Shown here piece after piece: positions 9,032 through 17,094 of a DNA stretch of 64,000 nt. Under the pieces are notes generated by a model that was not told where the DNA came from, searched no databases, and saw only the letters and a list, made by a program, of their open reading frames with translations. The translations under genes were made by a program, and so were the position numbers. Within the stretch, counting starts at the first letter, position 1; each line of letters begins with the position of its first letter. The stretch is from TMED88 sp964515335 (GTDB lineage Bacteria > Myxococcota_A > UBA9160 > UBA4427): NCBI GenBank assembly GCA_964515335.1, contig CAZETS010000005.1, positions 42,392-106,391 of the forward strand, read 5' to 3'.

Positions 9032-9880
9032 CTACCCGCCGGCCGCCTCGTCGCCCTTCTCGCCGAAGCGGGGGGCGTGGCGGCCGTAGACGTGGTCGCC
9101 GATCCGCTGCATGCGAGCCATCTCGTCGGCGTCGAGGGGACCGGCGTCGAGAGCGCGGATGGCTTCCTGCATCTGCTCGCGATCGGCGGGGCCGCAGAGC
9201 ACCATGCTCACGGCGGGGTTCGAGAGCGCGAACCGGTAGCAGTCCCGGGCGGGCGGCGGCTCTTCGCCGGCGGGCATCTTCTTGGGATCGAGCAGCTGCC
9301 CCCAGCGCGTCGCCGTGTAGCTGACGATGCCCGGTCGCGGCGATTCGGGGACGTGGGGGAAGACATCGCGCTCGGCGCCCCGGTTCGCCGCGTTGTAGCG
9401 CAGCATGAAGGCACCGAACGGGCTCTCCTTGGCGGCATAGCGCCGGAAGTGATCCTGCAGAGATGGGCGGTTGTGGGTGCTCATCATCAGGTGCCGCACC
9501 TTGCCCTTCTCGACCAGGCGGCGGGCCGCATCGATCAGGGCCTGGCCGGGAGGCCGGTTCCACATGCCGAGCAGCAGGAAGTCGAAGTACTCGACGCCGC
9601 TGCGCCGCAACGCCACGTCGATCGAAGGCCCGAGCAGAGCGGCGACGCGTGTGTAGGACTGCACGGTCAGCACGACGCCCTCTCGATCGCGGCGCGCCAC
9701 GTGCCGGATGGCGCGCCCGAAGGCGGGCCTGCGGATCGACCCCCAGTAGAGGTAGTTGATGCCCTGCTCGACGGCCTCCTCGATGAACGCCGGGTCGCCG
9801 GTGAAGCTGCTGCCGATGCCGAGTCGTGAGACCCGAAGCCCGGTCTCGCCGAACGGGACCGGTGTACGGAAATCGGACAT
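9032..9880 (-). CDS. aldo/keto reductase
   Basis: A 282-residue NAD(P)H-dependent TIM-barrel oxidoreductase of the aldo/keto reductase superfamily. The N-terminus FGETGLRVSRLGIGSSF is the family opening. The barrel follows with INYLYWGS (normally F-D-T-A-x2-Y, so the catalytic Asp/Tyr region is altered) and KGKVRHLMMSTHN. The C-terminal SNPAVSMVLCGPADREQM matches the cofactor loop. The start is the ATG at 9880 with AGGAG 7 nt upstream; the longer frame is spurious. It lies downstream of the SMP-30 gene on the same strand. The divergent active site suggests an unusual substrate or a non-catalytic relative. Confidence 0.85.
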   Translation of the reverse strand: MSDFRTPVPFGETGLRVSRLGIGSSFTGDPAFIEEAVEQGINYLYWGSIRRPAFGRAIRHVARRDREGVVLTVQSYTRVAALLGPSIDVALRRSGVEYFDFLLLGMWNRPPGQALIDAARRLVEKGKVRHLMMSTHNRPSLQDHFRRYAAKESPFGAFMLRYNAANRGAERDVFPHVPESPRPGIVSYTATRWGQLLDPKKMPAGEEPPPARDCYRFALSNPAVSMVLCGPADREQMQEAIRALDAGPLDADEMARMQRIGDHVYGRHAPRFGEKGDEAAGG

Positions 9881-9953
9881 GGCGTTCTCCTGTGGTGCGT
9901 GGGGCCTGGCCGGGCAGCTTCGCGTGCGCCGGAGTCGCGTGGGCGGTCGTCCC

Positions 9954-10805
9954 CTACGGCAGCCCCGCCCCGGCCACGTCCACCTCCACCACCTCGATGC
10001 GCCCATCGCGCTCGCGCTGGCAGTACTCGGGATTGCTGTCGCCGGCCGTGCACACCAGCAGGTGCCTGCGCTCGGGCCCGCCGAGCATGCACGCAAACGC
10101 CTGGCGCTCGACCTCCACCTTGTGGGTGATCTCGCCGCCTTCGAGGACGCGGAAGCAGCCGTGACTGACCGGCGACGCGACCCAGACGGCGCCCTCGGCG
10201 TCGAGCGCGATGCCGTCGGGCAGCACGCCGTCGAGCCGGGCCCAGACGCGGCGATTCGAGAGCGAGCCGTCGTCGGCCACGTCGAAGGCGCTCAGGCATT
10301 GGCCCATCGTCTCGCCGATGATCAGTGTGCGGCCGTCGTCGGTGATCACGGTGCCGTTCGGGAAGGCGAGATCCCCGGCCACCACCCGCGCACCGCCGTC
10401 CGGCGTCACCAGGATCAGGTCGGCGTTGCGCCGCTCGCCGCCGCCGTGGAGATCCCAGCCGAAGTTGCCCACGTAGGCGTTGCCGCGCGCGTCGACCACC
10501 ATGTCGTTGCAGTGGAAGCCGGCGAGTGGCGAGAGGTCGGCGTGCAGGACGAGCGTTCCGTCGGGCTCCATGCGGAGCACTCGCCGGTCCTGCATGGAGA
10601 CGACGAGCATGCGGCCGTCGGGCAGCCAGCCGAGCCCGGAGGGGTCGTTCTCGACGAACGCGACCTCCTCGCGCTTGCCGTCGAGGTCGACGGTCAGCAC
10701 GCGCTGGCTGTGCATGTCGGAGAAGTAGAGCCGCTCGTCGCGCCAGCGCGGCCCCTCTCCGAAGGCCACATCCTCGAGGAGCGTGGTCGTCCCGAGAGTC
10801 TGCAT
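9954..10805 (-). CDS. SMP-30/gluconolactonase family protein
   Basis: A 283-residue six-bladed beta-propeller lactonase. The three metal/active-site positions are visible: Glu in VAFGEGPRWRD, Asn in FHCNDMVVDARG and Asp in LPDGIALDAEG. Members hydrolyse sugar lactones or act as related calcium-dependent hydrolases. It follows the VOC gene by 32 nt and precedes the aldo/keto reductase by 73 nt, so the three form a likely small catabolic transcript; the aromatic or sugar substrate is not evident. Start ATG 10805. Confidence 0.88.
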   Translation of the reverse strand: MQTLGTTTLLEDVAFGEGPRWRDERLYFSDMHSQRVLTVDLDGKREEVAFVENDPSGLGWLPDGRMLVVSMQDRRVLRMEPDGTLVLHADLSPLAGFHCNDMVVDARGNAYVGNFGWDLHGGGERRNADLILVTPDGGARVVAGDLAFPNGTVITDDGRTLIIGETMGQCLSAFDVADDGSLSNRRVWARLDGVLPDGIALDAEGAVWVASPVSHGCFRVLEGGEITHKVEVERQAFACMLGGPERRHLLVCTAGDSNPEYCQRERDGRIEVVEVDVAGAGLP

Positions 10806-10837
10806 CCTCTACTCCTCGTCGCTCGCCGGCGCCGGGA

Positions 10838-11326
10838 TCAGCTCGACGTCCGGGCGATCGTCGCGAACGCCTCGCGCACCTCGTCGGGCGCCTGGACGAG
10901 CTCGACCAGCACGCCCTCGGCTCCGATCGGGGCGGCCTCGTTGCCCTTGGGGTGGATGAAGCAGACGTCGAACCCGGCGGCGCCCTGGCGGATGCCGCCC
11001 GGCGTGAAGCGGACGCCCTGGCCCTCGAGCCACTCGACGGCGGCGGGCAGGTCGTCGATCCACAGGCCCACGTGGTTGAGTGCCGGGTCGTGCACCTTGG
11101 GCCGGCTGTCCGGGTCGATGGGCTGCATGAGGTCGACCTCTACCTTGAAGGGGCCGTCGCCCGCCTCGCAGATGTCCTCGTCGACATTCTCGCTCTCGCT
11201 CCGGTAGCTGGACGCGTACGAGAGCCCGAGGGTATCTACCCAGAAGCGCCGCAGCTTCTGCTTGTCGAGACCGCCGACCGCAATCTGCTGGACACCGAGA
11301 ACCTTGAAGGGGCGGGGGGAGGGCAA
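10838..11326 (-). CDS. VOC (glyoxalase/epimerase-like) family protein
   Basis: A 162-residue protein with the paired beta-alpha-beta3 modules of vicinal-oxygen-chelate enzymes. Candidate metal ligands are His in the HVGLWIDDL strand and the C-terminal Glu in VLVELVQ. The start is a TTG at 11326, supported by AGGAG 8 nt upstream and by the sequence beginning there. The gene heads the VOC/SMP-30/aldo-keto reductase run. Function within the family (dioxygenase, epimerase, glyoxalase) cannot be told from sequence. Confidence 0.82.
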   Translation of the reverse strand: MPSPRPFKVLGVQQIAVGGLDKQKLRRFWVDTLGLSYASSYRSESENVDEDICEAGDGPFKVEVDLMQPIDPDSRPKVHDPALNHVGLWIDDLPAAVEWLEGQGVRFTPGGIRQGAAGFDVCFIHPKGNEAAPIGAEGVLVELVQAPDEVREAFATIARTSS

Positions 11327-11399
11327 CGCACTGCTCCTTTCGCTGAGATCGTCTGAGTGGTGGGTTCGCTCCGCCCGCAGGGCGGATCAGTCAGTCTAG

Positions 11400-12017
11400 T
11401 CAGTCGTCACGCTCGGCGGTGCCCCGATAACCCCGTGCCAGCAGGTACCGCTCGCTGCTGCCCTTGCGGGTCGCCCCTGGCTTGACGGTCTTGACCTGCG
11501 CGAACGCCGCGCGCATCCGGCGCTGGAATTCCTGCGCCTCCGGGCAGTCGAGGAGCTTCACCAACAAGGCGCCATCCTCCCGAACCAGCAGGGGAATCAG
11601 CCCATCGACCGCCTCGAGGAGGCGCTCTTCGGCGGCCCGGTCGGTCTCGCGGATGCCGGTCAGCTTGGGGGCGGCGTCGGACAGCAGCACGTCGCAGCGC
11701 CCGCCAAGAACTTCGCGAATGCGTTCGCAAATAGCCGGATCCTCGATGTCCCCCACCATTGCGAACACGTTCGCCAACTCGAGGGGCGGGTCGATGGCAA
11801 CCCGGTCCACGCCGACCACGCGCCCCTGCGGGCCCACGGCCCGGGCCGCCTCCTGGAGCCAGCCACCCGGCCAGCAGCCGAGGTCCACCACCCGCTGGCC
11901 CTTCGCGAGCAGGCGGTGGCGGCCCTGCAGCTCGGCGAGCTTGTAGACGGCCCGCGAGCGAAAGCCCTCGCGCTTGGCACGCTGGTGGAAGTGGTCCTTG
12001 CGGTCGTAGCGGGCGAC
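11400..12017 (-). CDS. rlmE: 23S rRNA 2'-O-methyltransferase RlmE, no canonical start codon
   Basis: A full RlmE/FtsJ fold that methylates U2552 in the A-loop of 23S rRNA. The catalytic tetrad is visible: Lys in RSRAVYK (residue 26), Asp in LLSDAAP, Lys in LLVKLLD and Glu in SSERYLL. The SAM motif is VDLGCWPGGW. Homologues begin M-A-R-Y-x-R-K-D; here the same position reads V-A-R-Y-D-R-K-D with a GTC codon at 12015-12017. The frame is in phase with rplC and separated from it only by the rplC TAG (12024-12026). The first in-frame ATG/GTG/TTG is at 11891, after the catalytic Lys, so it cannot give an active enzyme. A GTC start, stop readthrough or a sequence error are the options. Confidence 0.85.
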   Translation of the reverse strand, partial: VARYDRKDHFHQRAKREGFRSRAVYKLAELQGRHRLLAKGQRVVDLGCWPGGWLQEAARAVGPQGRVVGVDRVAIDPPLELANVFAMVGDIEDPAICERIREVLGGRCDVLLSDAAPKLTGIRETDRAAEERLLEAVDGLIPLLVREDGALLVKLLDCPEAQEFQRRMRAAFAQVKTVKPGATRKGSSERYLLARGYRGTAERDD

Positions 12018-12023
12018 GGCGGA

Positions 12024-12671
12024 CTACTTCTTCGGTGCCACGGCGCGTCGCACACGGACGAGGCCGTTGTTGTGGCCGGGCACGGCGCCGCGCACGAACA
12101 GCAGGTTGTTGTCGGCGTCGACGCGCACCACCTCGAGGTTCTGCACGGTCACGCGCTCGGCGCCCATGTGGCCGGCGTGCTTCTGGCCCTTCCACACCTT
12201 GGCGGGATAGGCGCCGGCGCCGATCGAGCCGGGGTGCCGGAAGTACTCGTGGGTGCCGTGGGTCTTCTTCTTGATCGCGAAGCCATGGCGCTTGACGACA
12301 CCCTGGTAGCCGCGCCCCTTCGAGGTGCCGATCGCGTCGACGCGTTGCCCGGCCTCGAAGATGTCGGCCTTGATGACCTGGCCGACTTCGATCTCGCCCA
12401 CCTCATCGTCGGAGAGGCGGCTCTCGGCGAGGTGCCGCTGGGGCTCTACGCCCGCCTTCGTGAAGTGGCCGGTCTCGGGCTTGTTGAAGAGGTTCGCGCG
12501 GCGCTCCCCGAAGCCGAGCTGCACCGCCGAGTAGCCGTCGGGCCCGTCGCTCTTCTTGATCTGCACGACGGTGTTCGGGCCCGCCTCGAGGACGGTGACG
12601 GGGACGGCCTCCCCGGTCTCGTTGTAGACCTGGGTCATGCCGAGCTTTCGGCACAGCAGTTCGATGGACAT
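12024..12671 (-). CDS. rplC: 50S ribosomal protein uL3
   Basis: A complete 215-residue L3 with family landmarks: the LCRKLGMTQV opening, TSKGRGYQGVVKRHGF, THGTHEYFRHPGSIG (the deltaproteobacterial form), GHMGAERVTVQNLEVV and the C-terminal LLFVRGAVPGHNNG. L3 sits near the peptidyl-transferase centre and A-loop. The ATG at 12671 has GGGAG about 10 nt upstream; the long frame open to 14384 is antisense shadow of the next gene. Unusually, it is not flanked by rpsJ, rplD or rplW but stands alone, with rlmE directly behind it. Whether it is the only copy cannot be told here. Confidence 0.95.
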   Translation of the reverse strand: MSIELLCRKLGMTQVYNETGEAVPVTVLEAGPNTVVQIKKSDGPDGYSAVQLGFGERRANLFNKPETGHFTKAGVEPQRHLAESRLSDDEVGEIEVGQVIKADIFEAGQRVDAIGTSKGRGYQGVVKRHGFAIKKKTHGTHEYFRHPGSIGAGAYPAKVWKGQKHAGHMGAERVTVQNLEVVRVDADNNLLFVRGAVPGHNNGLVRVRRAVAPKK

Positions 12672-12914
12672 GGTGGGACTCCCGACTCCGTCGATTGGAC
12701 CACCCGAAGGGTGTTCGTCGCGGGTCTGCGAGGGGATTGTCTGACTGCCTGTCCGGGCGGGGGCACGCCTTGCACGCAACCACCCGCCCCGTTGCGGGGT
12801 CCCGAGTCCTGCTAGCCTCGGCTGCCCGCATCGCCGGCCCGGGCTCCCGGCCCGGATGGCATCCACCCGGCCTGGCTGCCCGGGGGGGCCGCAATATAGG
12901 AAGACGCACCCCGG

Positions 12915-14618
12915 ATGTCCAGGCGACCGTCGAGTCGAGAGCCGAGCCGACCCGCCGGCGTCCGGCCCCTGCTCGTCCTCGCCCTCGACGGCGCCACCTT
13001 CGACGTGATCCGGCCCCTGGCGGCCGCCGGGCGGCTCCCCAACCTCGCCCGCTGGATCGACGAGGGCAACGCCGGGACTCTCGCCTCGACGACGCCGCCC
13101 GTCACCTTTCCCGCCTGGACGACCTTCATGACAGGCCTCTCCCCGGGCCACCACGGCGTCTTCGACTTCACGCAGAAGGTGCCGGGCGCCTACCGGATCC
13201 GCTTCGTGAACGCCTCGGACCGGGTCGGCGAGACGATCTTCGCCGGCGCGGCCCGGGCCGGCGGACGCGTGCTGGTGCTCGGCATGCCGGCCAGCCATCC
13301 CGTCGAGCAGCTGCCCGGCCTGTTCGTGCCGGGCTTCGACGCGCCGGTCTCGACCGGCAGCGACGCCGAGGCGACCAGCGACCCGGACCTCTATCGCCGC
13401 ATCGCGGCTCGCGCCGGGCCCTGGATGCGCCCCGACATCGACGAGTCCGCGCAGGGCGACGACTTCGCGGAGCGGGCCGTCGGAACGCTGCTGGCCCGTG
13501 TCGAGCGGAAGAAGCGCTTCGCGTTGGCGGCCCTCGACGAGATGAAGCGGCGCGACGGCGTGCGTCCCGATCTGGTCACCATCGTGTTCGCCGAAAGCGA
13601 CACCGTCGGCCACCACTACTGGCGCGACCACGACCCGAAAAGCCCGCGGCACGACCCCGCCGCCTCCCCGGCCCGCCGGGACGCGATCGCGGCGGTGTAC
13701 GGCGCGCTCGACACGGCTTGCGGTGAGATCCGCGACGCCTACGGGGACGACGCCGCGTGCCTGGTCGTCTCGGACCACGGCATGGGGGGCGCGGCCCGCG
13801 AGATCGTCCACCTGAACCGGCACCTCCGCGACTGCGGGCTGCTGGCCCGGCGCTCCGAGCGCGCCACCGCCTTCGACGCGCTGGCCCGCACCGCCCGCGA
13901 CACCGCGCTGCGCGTGCTTCCAGCGGCGCTCGCCCAGCGCATCTTCCGGCGCGCTCGCGGTGCGGCGGCGCGGCTCGAGAGCGCCGCCCGCTTCGGCGGA
14001 ATCGACTGGTCGCGCACGCTCGCGTTCTCCGAGGAGGCCAATACCCTGCCGGGCGTGTGGATCAACCTGGCCGGCCGCGAGGCCGCGGGCTGCGTGGCGC
14101 CCGGCGACTACGAGAAGACGCGGGACCGCGTCATCGATGCCCTGGCGGGATGGCGGCTTCCCGGCGGCGGGCCCGTGGTCGCCCGGGCGGTCCGGCGCGA
14201 AGAGGTCTACTCGGGGCCGTTCGTCGACCGTGCCCCCGATGTGCTGGTCGAGCTCGCCCTCTCCCGGGGCTACGGTCTCTCGCTCGTTCCGACGCCCTGG
14301 GCGGCGGCGACCAGCGACTCGGCGCGAACGCTGTCCGAAGCCGAGCTGGCCGGAGGACGCGGGCGCGGCATGAACGGAACCCATCGCAGCGACGGCATCC
14401 TGATCGACGTGCGAAAAAATGCGAACGACGAACAGGAACCGAGAAATCCGGCCCTGCCCGCCCGGCTGGCGGACGTCGCGCCCTTGATGGCGGACCTGAT
14501 GGGGCTCGACTGGCGACCCGCGGCGGCGTCACCGGGCGACGGTCAGCGACGCGACTACACGGACGAGGAGGACGCCATCGTGGCGGGCCGGCTGCGCGCG
14601 CTGGGGTACCTCGAGTGA
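12915..14618 (+). CDS. alkaline phosphatase superfamily phosphodiesterase/nucleotide pyrophosphatase
   Basis: A 567-residue enzyme of the type I phosphodiesterase/AP superfamily. The first metal Asp is in LVLALDGATFDVI, and the Thr nucleophile lies in AWTTFMTGLSPGHHG. The distal ligands are in ESDTVGHHYW and VVSDHGMGG. No signal peptide is seen, so it is probably cytoplasmic. Its stop overlaps the start of the next gene by 4 nt (GTGA), and that gene is coupled in the same way to a third. Similar enzymes next to glycosyltransferases often act on lipid- or sugar-linked phosphoesters; the link here is inference. Confidence 0.88.
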   Translation: MSRRPSSREPSRPAGVRPLLVLALDGATFDVIRPLAAAGRLPNLARWIDEGNAGTLASTTPPVTFPAWTTFMTGLSPGHHGVFDFTQKVPGAYRIRFVNASDRVGETIFAGAARAGGRVLVLGMPASHPVEQLPGLFVPGFDAPVSTGSDAEATSDPDLYRRIAARAGPWMRPDIDESAQGDDFAERAVGTLLARVERKKRFALAALDEMKRRDGVRPDLVTIVFAESDTVGHHYWRDHDPKSPRHDPAASPARRDAIAAVYGALDTACGEIRDAYGDDAACLVVSDHGMGGAAREIVHLNRHLRDCGLLARRSERATAFDALARTARDTALRVLPAALAQRIFRRARGAAARLESAARFGGIDWSRTLAFSEEANTLPGVWINLAGREAAGCVAPGDYEKTRDRVIDALAGWRLPGGGPVVARAVRREEVYSGPFVDRAPDVLVELALSRGYGLSLVPTPWAAATSDSARTLSEAELAGGRGRGMNGTHRSDGILIDVRKNANDEQEPRNPALPARLADVAPLMADLMGLDWRPAAASPGDGQRRDYTDEEDAIVAGRLRALGYLE

Positions 14619-15376
14619 GCGGCGCGCTCTCGCAACCGGGCGACCGCCCGAAGCTCTCGCTGGTGTTCCCCGTCTTCGACGAGGCGGCGAACGTCGGGGA
14701 GGTGATCGAGAGCGCCTGCGTGATCGGCGCGCAGCTCGTCGAGCGCTTCGAGGTCGTGGTGGTCGACGACGGCTCGCGGGACGGCAGCGCCGACATCATC
14801 GACGCCTGGTCGGCGAGCGACGCGCGGGTTCGCGCGGTGCGGCACGGCGCGAACGCGGGCTACGGGGCGGCGCTGCGCTCGGGGCTGACCGCCGCCCGCG
14901 GCGAGCTGGTATTCTTCAGCGACGCCGACCTGCAGTTCGACCTGGCCGAGCTCGCCCGTCTGCTCCGCCACACCCGCGACTTCGACATCGTGGCCGGCTA
15001 TCGCTCGCCGCGGTGCGACCCGTGGCCGCGCATCGTCATCGCCCGGGTCTGGGCGGCGCTGGTGCGCGTGCTCTTCGGCTTGCGGGTGCGCGACATCGAC
15101 TGCGCGTTCAAGGTGTTCCACCGGCGCGTCGTCGACGAGCTGCCGCTCTCTTCGGTCGGCGCGTTCATCAACACCGAGCTGCTGGTGCGCGCCCGCGCGG
15201 CCGGGTTCCGCATCCAGCAGGTTCCGGTCAGCCACCGTCGGCGGCTCCGCGGTCGGCAGACCGGCGCGAGCCCCCGGGTGATCGCGCGCGCGGCGGTCGA
15301 GCTGGCGCGCCTGTATCGCACCTTGCGCACGCCGCCGGTGGGCGGGCGCGCGGCCTCGCGGGCCGAGTCGGAGTGA
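14615..15376 (+). CDS. family 2 glycosyltransferase (dolichyl-phosphate-mannose-synthase-like)
   Basis: A 253-residue GT2 enzyme: SLVFPVFDEAANVGEVI at the N-terminus, VVVDDGSRDGSADI for nucleotide binding, and a DXD-type SDADLQFD at about residues 107-114. The C-terminal RDIDCAFKVFHRRVVDEL resembles polyprenol-phosphate glycosyltransferases. It lacks the C-terminal membrane helices of some members, so it resembles soluble DPM1-like proteins. The start is GTG 14615 overlapping the phosphodiesterase stop; its own stop overlaps the following GT4 start by 4 nt. It probably loads a sugar onto a lipid carrier. Confidence 0.88.
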   Translation: MSGALSQPGDRPKLSLVFPVFDEAANVGEVIESACVIGAQLVERFEVVVVDDGSRDGSADIIDAWSASDARVRAVRHGANAGYGAALRSGLTAARGELVFFSDADLQFDLAELARLLRHTRDFDIVAGYRSPRCDPWPRIVIARVWAALVRVLFGLRVRDIDCAFKVFHRRVVDELPLSSVGAFINTELLVRARAAGFRIQQVPVSHRRRLRGRQTGASPRVIARAAVELARLYRTLRTPPVGGRAASRAESE

Positions 15377-16551
15377 CGTCGCGCCCGTCGGCGCGCCGCG
15401 ACGAGATCGCGCTGGCGCTCCTCGGCGCGTTTCCGTTTCCGCTGCCCCAGGGCTCGCAGATCTTCATGGCCGACCAGGCCCGCGCACTCGCGCGGGCGGG
15501 CGCACGGCCGACGCTCTTCACCTACGGGCGCGGACAGGGAGCCCCGCCGCCCGATCTCGACGTCGCGGCCGCGCCCGCCTGGACGACACCGCGCGCGATG
15601 CGATCGGGACCCAACGCCGGCAAGCCGTTGGCCGACAGCGCACTGCTCGCAACCTGGACGCGCGCGGCCTCGCGGCAGCGCTTCGCGTTCGCGCTGGCCC
15701 ACAACGTCGAGGCGGCCTGGATCGGGCTGCTGGCGAGGGCGAGAACCCGCGTGCCGGTCGTCTACGTCGCCCATACGCTGCTTCGTCACGAGCTCTCCGC
15801 CTACGCGCACCCGCGCTGGCGCAGGGTCCTCGATCGCACGGGTGCGCGCATCGATCACTTCGTGGCGCGGCACGCGGACGCCGTGCTGGCGCTCTGCGAA
15901 GAGGCCGCCGACGAGCTGGCCCCGCACGCACGCGGTCCGGTCGCAGTGATTCCGCCCGGACACGATCCGGCCGGGCCGCCGTCTTCCGCGGCGATCGACC
16001 GGGTCTGCGCGCACCACGATCTGCGCCCGCATGCGTTCTTCCTCTACACCGGAAACCTCGACGGCTACCAGGAGCTCGAGCTGCTCGCGGCGGCCGCGGG
16101 GCGACTCCCGGCGGGCGCACCGCCGGTCGCGGTTGCGACCCACGACGCGCCGGCCGCCGCCGCCGCGGCGCGCAGGCTCTCTCCGCTTCGCATCGTGTCG
16201 GTGAGCGCCTGGGACGAGATGCGCGCGCTCATACACGCCGCACGGGCGCTCGTGCTGACGCGCCGCCGGCCCGGCGGCTTCCCCGTCAAGCTGCTCAACT
16301 ACATGGAGGCGGCACGGCCGATCGTCGCCTTCGAGCAGGTCGCCGTGGGGCTCCGGGACGGCGAGTCGGCCCGCCTGCTCGACGCCGCCGCCGGGGCCGC
16401 GGACCTCGCCAGCGCGCTCACCGGCCTCGATCGCGAACCCGCGGCCGCCGAGCGGCTCGGCGCGGCCGCGCACCGGCACCTGCTCGACCATCACGGCTGG
16501 GAGGCGATCGCGCAGCGCACCCTCGAGCTGCTCGCGAAGCTTCGCGACTAG
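15373..16551 (+). CDS. family 4-like glycosyltransferase
   Basis: A 392-residue protein of GT-B layout. The N-terminal half starts with LLGAFPFPLPQGSQIFMADQARALARAGARP, shown here only as the pattern of a glycine-rich donor/acceptor loop after a first strand (about residues 17-40). The C-terminal half has LYTGNLDGYQELELL and GGFPVKLLNYMEAARPIVAF, the latter matching the GT4 donor-binding E-x7-E region (FPVKLLNYMEA). GTG 15373 overlaps the preceding stop by 4 nt. Its TAG at 16549-16551 shares bases with the stop of the convergent META-domain gene. Third member of the phosphodiesterase-GT2-GT4 operon. Confidence 0.82.
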   Translation: MTSRPSARRDEIALALLGAFPFPLPQGSQIFMADQARALARAGARPTLFTYGRGQGAPPPDLDVAAAPAWTTPRAMRSGPNAGKPLADSALLATWTRAASRQRFAFALAHNVEAAWIGLLARARTRVPVVYVAHTLLRHELSAYAHPRWRRVLDRTGARIDHFVARHADAVLALCEEAADELAPHARGPVAVIPPGHDPAGPPSSAAIDRVCAHHDLRPHAFFLYTGNLDGYQELELLAAAAGRLPAGAPPVAVATHDAPAAAAAARRLSPLRIVSVSAWDEMRALIHAARALVLTRRRPGGFPVKLLNYMEAARPIVAFEQVAVGLRDGESARLLDAAAGAADLASALTGLDREPAAAERLGAAAHRHLLDHHGWEAIAQRTLELLAKLRD

Positions 16552-17036
16552 TCGCCCGGCAGCGGCGGATCGATGCGGCCCGTCCGCTCGAGCCGCGCCA
16601 GAACGCTCCCCTCGGCGTCGAGCAGCTCGAGGGCTTCGTCGCGGACCCGCCAACCCACCACCGCTTCGAGCGCCTCGAAGTAGCGGCTCTCGACTTCGTC
16701 TGCCGGCGGCCCGCACGCCATCCGCGTACTGGCCAGCGGCCCGAACGAGATCGCATCGCCGTCGATCGTGTAGCGGCCCGTCATGCGGTTGCAGCCCGCG
16801 AAGCCGCTGGCGCGTGCAGCCGCCGCGTCGAGCAACAGCGTCGGGGCGCGGTTCGCGTGCAGCCGCGGCACCGGCCGACCGTCGAGTTCGGCGACGCGCC
16901 AGACCGTATCGACCGGCGGCTCGCCCGGGCCCACGAGCGACGCGCAGCCGGCCAGCGCGAGCAGCGCGACGGCCGCAAAGACGCGGGGCGAGCGCAGCTT
17001 CGTGGATCCCCGACCGCGCCTCCCGAAGACGATCAC
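16548..17036 (-). CDS. META (HslJ-like) domain lipoprotein
   Basis: A 162-residue secreted lipoprotein. A signal sequence ends in the lipobox LALAGC (Cys about residue 31), followed by a META/HslJ domain: TVWRVAELDGRPV at its start, GFAGCNRMTGRY and FGPLASTRMAC, with the paired Cys residues usual for the family. META-domain lipoproteins sit in the outer membrane and are linked to stress or inhibitor resistance. The GTG at 17036 is the only start giving a full signal peptide; its ribosome site is poor. It is convergent with the glycosyltransferase gene, sharing stop-codon bases. Confidence 0.82.
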   Translation of the reverse strand: MIVFGRRGRGSTKLRSPRVFAAVALLALAGCASLVGPGEPPVDTVWRVAELDGRPVPRLHANRAPTLLLDAAAARASGFAGCNRMTGRYTIDGDAISFGPLASTRMACGPPADEVESRYFEALEAVVGWRVRDEALELLDAEGSVLARLERTGRIDPPLPGD

Positions 17037-17094
17037 CGGCGGATGCGGGGGCAGCGGTCTCTGCACGGCGAAAGGCCTCGAGCCCCGTCGCCGC

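Noticed and set aside
12672..14384. Minus-strand frame joined to rplC
   Set aside because: Antisense to the phosphodiesterase gene and without family patterns; rplC begins at 12671 with its normal N-terminus.
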